From positions 186,001 to 250,000 of the forward strand of contig JBPFEG010000083.1 of NCBI GenBank assembly GCA_051061015.1: a DNA stretch of 64,000 nucleotides, written 5' to 3'. Source of the stretch: Methylomicrobium sp051061015 (GTDB lineage: Bacteria > Pseudomonadota > Gammaproteobacteria > Methylococcales > Methylomonadaceae). Below the pieces are notes generated by a model. The model searched no databases, was not told the DNA's origin, and saw only the letters and a program-made list of their open reading frames with translations. This document shows, piece after piece, positions 42,690 through 51,353 of the stretch (positions within the stretch are counted from its first letter, which is position 1; each line of letters starts with the position of its first letter). Position numbers and translations under genes: made by a program.

Positions 42690-44831
42690 TTAAAAGCTCA
42701 ACCAACCCGAACCAAATGACGTCGCGAATACCAGGCTGACGATCGTCATCAGCTTGATCAGGATATTCAGCGACGGACCGCTGGTGTCCTTGAACGGGTC
42801 GCCGACAGTATCGCCGACGATGGCGGCTTTATGCGCATCCGATCCTTTGCCGCCGTATTGTCCGGTTTCGATCCATTTTTTTGCGTTGTCCCAGGCGCCG
42901 CCTGCATTTGCCATCATCACCGCAAGCAAGAAGCCGGAACTCATCGTGCCGATCAAGAAGCCGGCCAAGGCTTCCTTGCCGAGTACATGACCGATCACGA
43001 TCGGCACAACGACCGCCAGGGAGCCCGGTAGAATCATTTCCCTCAGGGCGCTTTCGGTACTGATTCCGACGCAGGATTTATAGTCGGGTTGCGCGGTGCC
43101 TTCCATCAAACCCGGAATTTCATGGAACTGGCGGCGCACTTCCATCACAATCGCATGCGCGGCCTTGCCGACCGCCATCATCGTCAAGGCGGAAAACAGA
43201 TACGGCATCATCGCACCGATCAGAATGCCGGGCAGCATGGTCGGACCGAGAATGTTCAAGCTCTCGATTTTCGCTGCGCTCACATAGGCCGCCAGTAAGG
43301 CCAGCGCGGTCAACACGGCCGAGCCAATCGCAAAACCCTTGCCGGTTGCGGCGGTGGTATTGCCGAGGCTGTCGAGCGCATCGGTGCGGTGACGGACTTC
43401 ACTTGGCAGGTGAGCCATTTCGGCGATGCCGCCGGCATTGTCCGCGACCGGACCGTACGCATCGGTTGCGAGCGTCACCCCGAGCGTGCTGAGCATGCCG
43501 ACGCCGGACAAGGCCACAGCATACAGGCCGGCGGCAATCGTACCGTCGGCCTTGAAGCCGAGCCAGATGCTGAGCAAAATCGCAAATGCAGTAATCAATA
43601 CCGGCCACAGGGTGCTCAGCATGCCGACCGCCATGCCCTGAATGATCGTCGTCGCGGGACCCGTTTGCGTGGCGTGGGCGATTGCCAGGGTCGGTTTATC
43701 GGTGTAGGAGGTGAAGTATTCGGTCGCGTAGGCGATACCGTTGCCGGCGGCCAGACCGACTAGGATGACCAGCCAGTAATTGATGCTGACGCCGGAAACC
43801 AATACGGTCAACAAGCTCAGCGCCAGAACGGCAGCCGACGCGCCCCAGACCGAACGGCGCAGCGCCGTCAGCAGGTCTTCGAGCGAAGCGTGTTCGTCAA
43901 TTTTCGCGACGAAACGGCGCAAATGATGGCTGTAGCGAATCCATAAGGAATAGCCGGGATAAATCGTTGTTGTCGCCTCGTTCGAATTTTTCTCTTCGCC
44001 GGTCACCATATAAATTCCGAACAGGCTGGACAAAATACCGACTGCGGCGACCAGAAACGGCAGGCCGATAAAGGCGGCGGCTTTATCGGCACCGAGTGTC
44101 GCGCCGAGTGTCGCGGCGGCGATGATCGAACCGCTGTAGCTTTCGAACAAGTCGGCGCCCATACCGGCGACATCGCCTACGTTATCGCCGACATTATCGG
44201 CAATCACGGCCGGATTGCGCGGGTCGTCCTCGGGAATCCCTTTTTCGACTTTGCCTACCAGGTCCGCGCCGACATCCGCCGCCTTGGTATAGATGCCTCC
44301 GCCGACCCGTGCGAACAGGGCAATGCTGCTCGCGCCGAAACCGAAACCGGTTACATAGGTCAACTGGTTCGGGTCGCCGTTGAAGATCAAATAAAGCGTT
44401 GTCATGCCGATCAGACTGAAGCTGACCACCGACATGCCCATAATTGCGCCGCTGCCGAACGCGACCCGGAGGCCTTCGTGCAATCCACGGCTGGCGGCAG
44501 AGGCGGTTCTGACGTTCGCGCGCACCGCCACATACATGCCTAAATAACCTGCGCCTGCGGATGCGATCGCGCCGACGGTAAAACAAAGCGCCGTCTGCCA
44601 TTGCAGAAAGGAAGAAATGACCGACGCCACCACCACGACGAATACGGCCAGAACCCGGTATTCCCGGTTAAGAAAAGCCGAGGCGCCCTCTTGAATGGCT
44701 TCCGCGATCGCTTGCATGGCGGCATTGCCGCGGTCATAGCCAAGAATGATTTTAAATTGCCAAAAGACGTAAGCTACGCCCAAAAGCCCCATCAGTAACG
44801 CGATAATGATCGACAGCGATGCGCTAAACAC
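42690..44831 (-). CDS. hppA: Membrane-bound ion-translocating inorganic pyrophosphatase
   Basis: It hydrolyses pyrophosphate and pumps H+ or Na+ across the membrane. The 713-residue protein has about 16 membrane segments. It has the substrate/Mg-binding loops GADLVGKVEKGIPEDDPRNP and NVGDNVGDVAGMGADLFESY and the C-terminal DTVGDPFKDTSGPSLNILIK. In the cation-selectivity region it reads GNTTAATGKGFAIGS; Ala rather than Lys at that position is the mark of K+-dependent enzymes. The start is GTG with a perfect TTAGGAGGAACG site just upstream on the minus strand. EPS synthesis from sugar nucleotides releases pyrophosphate, so the neighbourhood is suggestive, but no operon link exists. Confidence 0.95.
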   Translation of the reverse strand: MFSASLSIIIALLMGLLGVAYVFWQFKIILGYDRGNAAMQAIAEAIQEGASAFLNREYRVLAVFVVVVASVISSFLQWQTALCFTVGAIASAGAGYLGMYVAVRANVRTASAASRGLHEGLRVAFGSGAIMGMSVVSFSLIGMTTLYLIFNGDPNQLTYVTGFGFGASSIALFARVGGGIYTKAADVGADLVGKVEKGIPEDDPRNPAVIADNVGDNVGDVAGMGADLFESYSGSIIAAATLGATLGADKAAAFIGLPFLVAAVGILSSLFGIYMVTGEEKNSNEATTTIYPGYSLWIRYSHHLRRFVAKIDEHASLEDLLTALRRSVWGASAAVLALSLLTVLVSGVSINYWLVILVGLAAGNGIAYATEYFTSYTDKPTLAIAHATQTGPATTIIQGMAVGMLSTLWPVLITAFAILLSIWLGFKADGTIAAGLYAVALSGVGMLSTLGVTLATDAYGPVADNAGGIAEMAHLPSEVRHRTDALDSLGNTTAATGKGFAIGSAVLTALALLAAYVSAAKIESLNILGPTMLPGILIGAMMPYLFSALTMMAVGKAAHAIVMEVRRQFHEIPGLMEGTAQPDYKSCVGISTESALREMILPGSLAVVVPIVIGHVLGKEALAGFLIGTMSSGFLLAVMMANAGGAWDNAKKWIETGQYGGKGSDAHKAAIVGDTVGDPFKDTSGPSLNILIKLMTIVSLVFATSFGSGWLSF

Positions 44832-45617
44832 CGTTCCTCCTAATTTTTAGTTATTGTTATATATAGCTTGATGAACGGTCGATGCTTCTGGCGGAATGGA
44901 CGAAAAACGGCCGAACCGCCTGTCGTTTCAGATCGGCATGATGAAAAGGTCCCTCCAAAACCTTACATAATGTACAACCCGACAGGAACGCATAAAATAT
45001 TGCCTTGACCCTGACCTTCCTCGTCCGCAATAATTTTCTTTTTGTCATTATCGCGAATCGAAAGGTTGACCATTGCATTAAGCCGTCTAGTAGGTTACTG
45101 AAAAGTTAAAATAACCACAATCAAAAATTAACGGATATGATTTTCTTTTAAATTTTGTGTGGACTGCACTATGATTAGTAGAGTAATACTGCTGGTACCA
45201 TGGCCCTGTTCGGGCCAGCATTAAAAGCGGCCTGAATCGACGGGGAGAATTCCGCGGCGTTCGTCGTTCAGTTGTTGAGCGTTAAATCATTGCCCTGCAA
45301 GTGCTCGTGCCTCAATTATTACACCACCCATCGAAACACTAGAACATGTCCCGATCGTTACGCCCGACAGTCATGAAATTCATGCAGACATCCCGAAACA
45401 TCAAATGGGCCGTAGCCTCGCGATGCCGCCAGATTGCCTATTCGTCATAAGCCTTATTCTTCCTTTCTGATGAAAAGCCGTTCGAAACTGAGCGTTGAGG
45501 GACCAAACTACATCCGCTGGCTTGGCTGCTAAAAGCTTTTGCTGTCTACCGGATGTATCTAGAGAAATCGTCATAACCAATTAATATTATGTTGTAATTT
45601 TCAGTCGAGGTGATTTA
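44832..45617. other. Long intergenic region between divergent genes
   Basis: About 786 bases between hppA (minus) and the acyltransferase gene (plus). A strong small hairpin GGCCC-TGTTC-GGGCC lies at 45202-45216 inside a longer GCTGG...CCAGC pairing. TATATA near 44860 may be part of the hppA promoter. No gene, tRNA or repeat family seen elsewhere in the window is supported here. A small RNA cannot be excluded. Confidence 0.4.
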
Positions 45618-46346
45618 ATGGATTGCGATTTAAGCCTTACGTCGCATTATAAAAAATATTTTCGAATGCTCAAGGCGACAAGTCCTGAAATGAAGAAAAT
45701 CGCTTATAACATTCGTTATCGTGTTTATTTTGAAGAACAAAACATGATTACAGCCGATGCGCAGGGAGAGCATCTGGAAACCGATTTATGGGACCCTTGT
45801 TCGATTCATACGCTGCTTTACCATAAGCCGAGCGGTCAACCCATCGGCAATGTCAGACTGATTCCTCTGGATGTCAGCCCAACGAAGACATTGCCGATTG
45901 AAGAACATTATCCACGGCCTTTCGACTTTGGCCGGGCGCCGGTCAAGGATATCAGACGCGGAAAAACGGGCGAGGTATCCAGAATGCTGATCCTTTCTTC
46001 GTTTCGGCGTAGGAAAAGCGATCACAACTTCGATTCTGAAAACGAGCATGCCATGGAATGCGGAAATGATAAGCGTTATCCGGTCAATTATTTGCCGGTC
46101 TGCCTGATATTTGCGACCGCCATTTTGATGCTCGAAGAAAAGCTCGATTATGGGATCGGCTTGATGGAGCCGCGTTTGGCAAGGCTATTGACGCGCTTCG
46201 GCGTCGGTTTGAACCAGATCGGCGAAGCGACGGATTATTTTGGCCAGCGTGCGCCGTACCTGATTTTTCCTGAACCCATCTACAAAAATTTAAGTCCGGA
46301 TTACCAGTCGCTCTATGATGCGATACAATCTGAACTACTCGGCTAG
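45618..46346 (+). CDS. PEP-CTERM/exosortase system-associated acyltransferase
   Basis: A 242-residue protein of the GNAT-like family related to autoinducer synthases and N-acyl amino acid synthases (TIGR03694 type). Recognisable pieces are YNIRYRVYFEEQNMI near the N-terminus, HTLLYHKPSGQPIGNVRLIP, GKTGEVSRMLILSSFRRRKS, and the C-terminal GLMEPRLARLLTRFGVGLNQ followed by IGEATDYFGQRAPYLI. Such genes normally occur in genomes with exosortase and PEP-CTERM proteins tied to EPS production; none of those is in this window. The acylated product is not known. CGAGGTGA precedes the ATG. It is 38 bases upstream of the GGDEF-EAL gene in the same direction. Confidence 0.85.
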   Translation: MDCDLSLTSHYKKYFRMLKATSPEMKKIAYNIRYRVYFEEQNMITADAQGEHLETDLWDPCSIHTLLYHKPSGQPIGNVRLIPLDVSPTKTLPIEEHYPRPFDFGRAPVKDIRRGKTGEVSRMLILSSFRRRKSDHNFDSENEHAMECGNDKRYPVNYLPVCLIFATAILMLEEKLDYGIGLMEPRLARLLTRFGVGLNQIGEATDYFGQRAPYLIFPEPIYKNLSPDYQSLYDAIQSELLG

Positions 46347-46384
46347 TTTTCGTCTGAAAACCGCATCTATTGCCTAACTCCTTT

Positions 46385-49240
46385 ATGGAAATAAAAACAC
46401 AACGTTTCCTGAGTCTGGTCTGGAAAGCCATCCTTTCCGTCAGTTTTGCAACTTTTCTTGGGTCCGGGGCAATCGTGCTGTTTGGCCAGTTTACCTTGAA
46501 CAAGAATTATGAGCAGGAAAGAGCACGCCTGCATCATGCATATTCTCAGGCATTTAAAGCGATTCTGGAACAAGTCAAAAACGACCGTATCGATATCGGC
46601 TGGCTGATCCCCGGCCTTTTGGATTCTTCAATGGCGCCAGGCAGGGCATTGAAAGCCATTACGCGAACCATCGACAGAAACTGGTCGCAAATCGAGTTGG
46701 AGTCGCAGATTACTTCGGTTTTTCTGTTTACCAAAGATGCACGCATGCTCGGTAACTGGGGAAGCGCCGATTATCAAAAGCAGTTTGACGATTGGGTCAG
46801 TCTTGCAGCTAAAAATGAAAGCTCGTACGACTATATTGACTGCGAGGATCATTGCTATCATTTCCGCACCCTGCCATTTTTACATAATGGCGATTTTCTC
46901 GGCATTTTCATTTTCGGCGTTGACTTGGCGGATTCGGTTTTGAAATTGAAAAATGTGATTGGTCTGGATTCCGCCATTTTGACTAAGCATGCAAAAATCG
47001 AAAATCTAGGCGTTCAACGCATAGAACCCTGGTCGATGAATGTGATTGCGATGACTGAAGTTAAAAAAAACTCGGCATTGCTGGCAGAAATCGGCAAGCT
47101 TCATCCTGAAGAATTACCGGAAGGCTCGACCATTTTCGAAGTCGGCGGTAAAACTTACGATCTGATCTCACTGCCGTTTGAAGCCAGTGAAGAAACCCGG
47201 TTATTGATCATTGAAGACATCAGCGATTCGCTGAACCGAGTCAAGCAGGCAACCTCACTCTATGCGTTGAGCGGATTATTGAGCCTGTTATTATCCGGCG
47301 GGGTCTTGCTGTTTTTGTTGATTGGACCGACTCGTCGCCTCAAAAGTCTGGCCAATGTATTTCCTTTGATTGCGAAAAAGCAATATTACGCGGTCATGAA
47401 ACAAATCCGGTTGTCCCAGCGTGCCTGTTTCGAGGATGAGATTGATGTGTTGGAGGGCGCCGCACACGAACTGATCGGCACCTTGCAGGAGCTTGATGAT
47501 CAGGTCAATCAGCGGACTCATGAGCTGTCGAATCAGGCAAAAGAACTGTTGATCGAGAAAAATTTTATCGACAATATGCTGAATACCGCGCAGGTAATCA
47601 TCATGACTATCGATAACACCGGGGCCATACGCACCGCCAATAAGTTTACCGAGCAACTTACCGGCCATTCGGCAAGTGATTTAATCGGAAAACAGTTATC
47701 CGACCTGTTTTTTACCGGCGAGACTTCCGGGTTGATTCGCGCGTCGAACGGTATTTTTGAACGCACGCGGAATAAAAATTTGCAGTTCGAGTGTCCGACC
47801 TTTGCGGCGGACGGTTCCGAACTTTATCTTTCCTGGTATTTGTCGCCCCTGTTTATCGAAGGGCTCAATGCGGAATCGGCGCATGAAACCCTGGTGGTCG
47901 GCCTCGATCTAACCGAACGCAAAAAATCCGAAAATCGTCTGACCTGGCTGGCGGAGCACGATCCCTTGACCAGCCTCTATAATCGCCATAAATTCGAGAA
48001 AGAGCTTGAATACGCGATCAGTCTTGCCATCCGGCAAAATTACACGTCTGCGATCGTTTTCTTCGATATCGATCAATTCAAATACATCAACGACAGCAGC
48101 GGTCATCAGGTCGGCGATGAGCTTTTGATCAAGGTGGCCGAAAAGCTGCTGCATATTACCCGTAAATCGGATATCGTCGCGCGCTTTGGCGGCGATGAGT
48201 TCATCATCTTGGCGTCAAATATTGATCAACAACAGGCCGAGGAACTGGCTCAGAAATTATGCAGTGAAATGGCGACAGTCGTGATCGATGTCGGCAGCGA
48301 ACAGCACCGTGCTTCGGTCAGCGCCGGCTTGTTGATATTTCCCGAAGGTGATTGCAGCGCGCATGATCTACTCGCTTCGGCGGATATTGCGATGTACCGG
48401 GCAAAGGAAGAAGGCCGGGGCAGCTGGCGGTTGGCCAATCATGCGGACATCAACCGTAACGAAATCAAGAGCCGGGTAACCTGGAAGGCCAAAATCGAAA
48501 AGGCGCTCGAGGAAAACCGCTTTGTATTATTTTATCAGCCGATCATGCGAGTCGCCACCCGGACGATTTCGCACTATGAATGTCTTCTCAGAATGGTCGG
48601 AGAGGGGGGGGAAATCAGTCGGCCTGCCCAGTTTATCAAGGTTGCCGAACAAACCGGGCTGATTTATCAAATCGATCAGCGTGTGATCGAGTTGGCGTTC
48701 AGCAAGCAGGCCGAGTTTATACAACAAGGCTACGATATTAAACTGTCGATCAACCTGTCCGCAGAAATGTTGTCCAATCCGGACGCTTTCGCTGTCATCA
48801 GCCGGTTTTTGCGGCAATACCAACTCGATGCCAAGCATTTTATTTTTGAGGTCACTGAAACACAAGCGGTAACGAGGCTGCAAGCGGCCCATGATTTGAT
48901 CCTGCAAATCGAAAGCATTGGGGGCAGTTTTGCGTTGGACGATTTCGGCGTCGGTTTTTCGTCGATGAGTTATTTGAAACAGCTGCCGGTCAATTATTTG
49001 AAAATTGATGGATCATTCATTAAAAACATCTTGTATAGCCGCGAGGATCAGCTTTTTGTAAAGGCAATCAATAGCGTCGGCCAAGGCATGGGGATCAAGA
49101 CGATTGCCGAGTTCGTCGAAAACCGGGAGATTCTCGAGATATTGGCTGACATGGGCGTGGATTATGTGCAGGGCTACGGGATCGGCAAGGCAATGCCGTA
49201 TCCCGAGTTTCATGTAGAAAATGTGAAAGTTTCCGGTTGA
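46385..49240 (+). CDS. Membrane sensor diguanylate cyclase/phosphodiesterase (PAS-GGDEF-EAL)
   Basis: A 951-residue c-di-GMP regulator. It has two membrane helices (about residues 14-35 and 293-316) enclosing a roughly 255-residue periplasmic sensor region. A HAMP-like/coiled segment, a PAS domain (about 395-515), a GGDEF domain and an EAL domain follow. The cyclase motif is intact, RFGGDEF (602-606). The EAL motif reads ECLLR (Glu732), and the other catalytic landmarks (INLSAEML, FEVTETQA, LDDFGVGFSS, LKIDGSFI, TIAEFVEN) are present, so both activities are possible. The periplasmic region includes DCEDHCYHFRTLPFLHNGDF, with two Cys and three His. It probably controls EPS or pili nearby. ATG 46385 is preferred; TTG 46370 is an alternative. 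Confidence 0.92.
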   Translation: MEIKTQRFLSLVWKAILSVSFATFLGSGAIVLFGQFTLNKNYEQERARLHHAYSQAFKAILEQVKNDRIDIGWLIPGLLDSSMAPGRALKAITRTIDRNWSQIELESQITSVFLFTKDARMLGNWGSADYQKQFDDWVSLAAKNESSYDYIDCEDHCYHFRTLPFLHNGDFLGIFIFGVDLADSVLKLKNVIGLDSAILTKHAKIENLGVQRIEPWSMNVIAMTEVKKNSALLAEIGKLHPEELPEGSTIFEVGGKTYDLISLPFEASEETRLLIIEDISDSLNRVKQATSLYALSGLLSLLLSGGVLLFLLIGPTRRLKSLANVFPLIAKKQYYAVMKQIRLSQRACFEDEIDVLEGAAHELIGTLQELDDQVNQRTHELSNQAKELLIEKNFIDNMLNTAQVIIMTIDNTGAIRTANKFTEQLTGHSASDLIGKQLSDLFFTGETSGLIRASNGIFERTRNKNLQFECPTFAADGSELYLSWYLSPLFIEGLNAESAHETLVVGLDLTERKKSENRLTWLAEHDPLTSLYNRHKFEKELEYAISLAIRQNYTSAIVFFDIDQFKYINDSSGHQVGDELLIKVAEKLLHITRKSDIVARFGGDEFIILASNIDQQQAEELAQKLCSEMATVVIDVGSEQHRASVSAGLLIFPEGDCSAHDLLASADIAMYRAKEEGRGSWRLANHADINRNEIKSRVTWKAKIEKALEENRFVLFYQPIMRVATRTISHYECLLRMVGEGGEISRPAQFIKVAEQTGLIYQIDQRVIELAFSKQAEFIQQGYDIKLSINLSAEMLSNPDAFAVISRFLRQYQLDAKHFIFEVTETQAVTRLQAAHDLILQIESIGGSFALDDFGVGFSSMSYLKQLPVNYLKIDGSFIKNILYSREDQLFVKAINSVGQGMGIKTIAEFVENREILEILADMGVDYVQGYGIGKAMPYPEFHVENVKVSG

Positions 49241-49241
49241 A

Positions 49242-49271
49242 GGCCAGTCGGGACTTAAAACACGACTGGCC
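49242..49271. terminator. Hairpin between convergent genes
   Basis: GGCCAGTCG (49242-49250) pairs perfectly with CGACTGGCC (49263-49271). It sits directly after the GGDEF-EAL stop and 40 bases before the porin stop on the other strand. It is a likely bidirectional terminator despite a weak T tract. Confidence 0.55.
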
Positions 49272-49311
49272 TTGTCGCCTCGGTAAAGTCTAAGTGCGCA
49301 ATTCCGCGCAA

Positions 49312-50523
49312 TCAAAAATTATACGAAAGCATGAATGTGTACATATCCCAGTGTTGAGTTTCGTTTTGCGTATTTTCCAGCCGGGATAGCCAGCCCGTAC
49401 CGTTGATGTGATGGTATTCCGCGCTCATCAGCAGGGAAGGCAGAATTTCATAACGTAGTCCGAATGTCCAATCCCGGGCGTAACGGGAAAAACTGGGGCC
49501 CAATCGAGTCGGGTAACGATAGCCGTATTGATCATTAAGATCCTGGACCAGTTCATCATAGCGTACGAGGCCTTCCAGTTTGTCGGTAAATCGGTAAGCG
49601 CCCTGAATATAATAACTCTGGCCGGTAAAGCCGATATCCGGAAGTTTAAAGTAATCCAGCCGGGTTCGGCGCAACGCATACTCAGCGGTCAAAGACCATT
49701 TTTCCGCATTGTATTGTGCCGATAAAATCAATGGGCTGAAATGAAACGAACCTTCATTCAAAGGCTGTTTAGAAGAATGGAAATCGCTGAGAAACTCGGC
49801 ATATGTTACGGCTAAGCGGACTCCGCTATCGGGCGCTTCGTATCCCAACCGAGCGACCCATGAGGTATCTCCTTTCAAATTACCCGTTTCTCCCCTTAGA
49901 ATCGTGTTCACAAATTCCGGATCATCCGTGCGCGGAATGACCAGTCCGAAGTTGAATGAAAAGTCTCCAAACTCGGTACGGTGTTCGCCATACAGATAGC
50001 CTCCATCGGCCGATAAAGCCAGATTTCTATTACGATCGAAATAAATAGATTGAGGCAACAAGATGCTCGGACGAGTAGCCGCAACGTCCCGGGTTTCATT
50101 ATAAAAGCCCAAGGGTGTCAGAATCCTGCCTGCCCGGATTGCCAGCAGCGAGGATTCTGTGGAAAAAAAGTTATAGTTAGCCAGCCCATAGTCGATGCGC
50201 AAACCGTCTTCATCCGTTTGCCCCGCATCGTGCCAGACCACTTGCATTGCCAGTTGTAAATCAGGCAGCGCTCTCCAGGAACCATTGATTCCGAGTTCTC
50301 TGAAATCGGTCGAAAGAGAATCGTTAGAATGGCCGAAAAAATTGTTGTCGCTGGTATGAATGAAGCCTTGCGACAGAAAACCGTGCACCTGCATCGAGTC
50401 GGGCAGCCATTTATTGATTTTTATGTCTTGCGCCGGGCTGGAGGCACTGAACGCCAATGTGGCGATGCAAGAGCACGCGACTAACAACAGGTCATGCTTG
50501 AAATTTGTGGGCAAAGAGCGCAT
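49312..50523 (-). CDS. Outer-membrane porin-like beta-barrel protein
   Basis: A 403-residue protein with a signal peptide (LLLVACSCIATLAFSASSPA, then QD). The barrel is rich in aromatic and charged residues (VHGFLSQGFIHTSDNNFFGH at the start, FGLRYEILPSLLMSAEYHHI near the end) and it ends in Phe (YTFMLSYNF), the usual C-terminal signal for barrel insertion. The N-terminal 'VHGFxSQGFIxTSDNNFxG' pattern is common in porin-like proteins encoded next to PstS-like domain proteins and GGDEF regulators. The substrate is unknown. It follows the 50538 gene by 14 bases on the same strand, so they are co-transcribed. Confidence 0.8.
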   Translation of the reverse strand: MRSLPTNFKHDLLLVACSCIATLAFSASSPAQDIKINKWLPDSMQVHGFLSQGFIHTSDNNFFGHSNDSLSTDFRELGINGSWRALPDLQLAMQVVWHDAGQTDEDGLRIDYGLANYNFFSTESSLLAIRAGRILTPLGFYNETRDVAATRPSILLPQSIYFDRNRNLALSADGGYLYGEHRTEFGDFSFNFGLVIPRTDDPEFVNTILRGETGNLKGDTSWVARLGYEAPDSGVRLAVTYAEFLSDFHSSKQPLNEGSFHFSPLILSAQYNAEKWSLTAEYALRRTRLDYFKLPDIGFTGQSYYIQGAYRFTDKLEGLVRYDELVQDLNDQYGYRYPTRLGPSFSRYARDWTFGLRYEILPSLLMSAEYHHINGTGWLSRLENTQNETQHWDMYTFMLSYNF

Positions 50524-50537
50524 ATAGGCTTATCTTC

Positions 50538-51014
50538 CTAATTTATTTCCAATATTTTGACGGCAGCCGTCAAATCTTTACCGCTTAAATAGCCTACTGC
50601 CCCGGGCGTTTCGCTGATTTGCTTCAGCATTTCCTCTTTCGTCTCTACCTGCAACGGGGCCTGCCCTGTGCCGCTGAAAACCAGCCTGTTCCAGCCTCTG
50701 CGGACCTGGTGGGGAAAGACGTGCAATTTCTGTTTGCAAAAGGTTTTATGCAAAGGATCTTCATCCTGGAACACATAAACTGTAATCGGAGAGCCGTCGC
50801 TCCAGTGTCTCAAATGCATATTAAATATAGCATTCAAACCGGTTTGGCTGATTTTTCTTTGCGGATTGGCTGAGTTGACAATGACATAAACATTGTCGGG
50901 ATTGTCTTTAGCGGAAAAAGATTCAGGGTATCCTTTGTCTAACCAAAAACAAAACAAAATAGCAAGGACCGCCTGATTTCTTGTAATTTTTAATAGGGGA
51001 ACCTGTTTTCTCAA
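50538..51014 (-). CDS. Small PstS-like periplasmic substrate-binding domain protein
   Basis: A 158-residue exported protein. After an N-terminal hydrophobic region (NQAVLAILFCFWLD) comes a phosphate-binding-protein-like fragment: VYVIVNSANPQRKISQTGLN, AIFNMHLRHWSDGSPITVYV and TPGAVGYLSGKDL. This is half the length of PstS, as in stand-alone PBP-like proteins. The start is TTG 51014 with AAGGA seven bases before it. It forms an operon with the porin gene and faces the GGDEF-EAL sensor gene. It could bind a small anion or act as a signal-presenting protein; the ligand cannot be predicted. Confidence 0.75.
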   Translation of the reverse strand: MRKQVPLLKITRNQAVLAILFCFWLDKGYPESFSAKDNPDNVYVIVNSANPQRKISQTGLNAIFNMHLRHWSDGSPITVYVFQDEDPLHKTFCKQKLHVFPHQVRRGWNRLVFSGTGQAPLQVETKEEMLKQISETPGAVGYLSGKDLTAAVKILEIN

Positions 51015-51353
51015 TTCGATTTCCTTAAAGCTTTACAAGAATAATTGGCTATAAGTCTAATGGAAATAGGGAATATTTTTCAATTTAAAAAATATTATAA
51101 AGGGAGGGCAAAGGTAATTTCTGATTACGGTCAAGGCGTCAACCCGTAGAATCGGCATAGCGTAGCTGTTCTTTATCCTGATAAATGATTCAATTTAAGC
51201 CACTGTTCTGCAATCCGGTCGCCACTTGTGTCTCAATAAATCTAACGCTCATCATGCTGTCATCGCTGCTTCGAGCCATGAAAACTTGCTTTCAAGGTTT
51301 CTGATCCTTTCGTCCGGTTCGATCCCGGCTTCTGCGCCAAAATTATAGAGGTC
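51015..51353. other. Intergenic region
   Basis: About 339 bases between two minus-strand genes. It should hold the promoter of the PstS-like/porin operon. AT-rich near 51060-51100. No gene, repeat or clear terminator seen. Confidence 0.4.
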
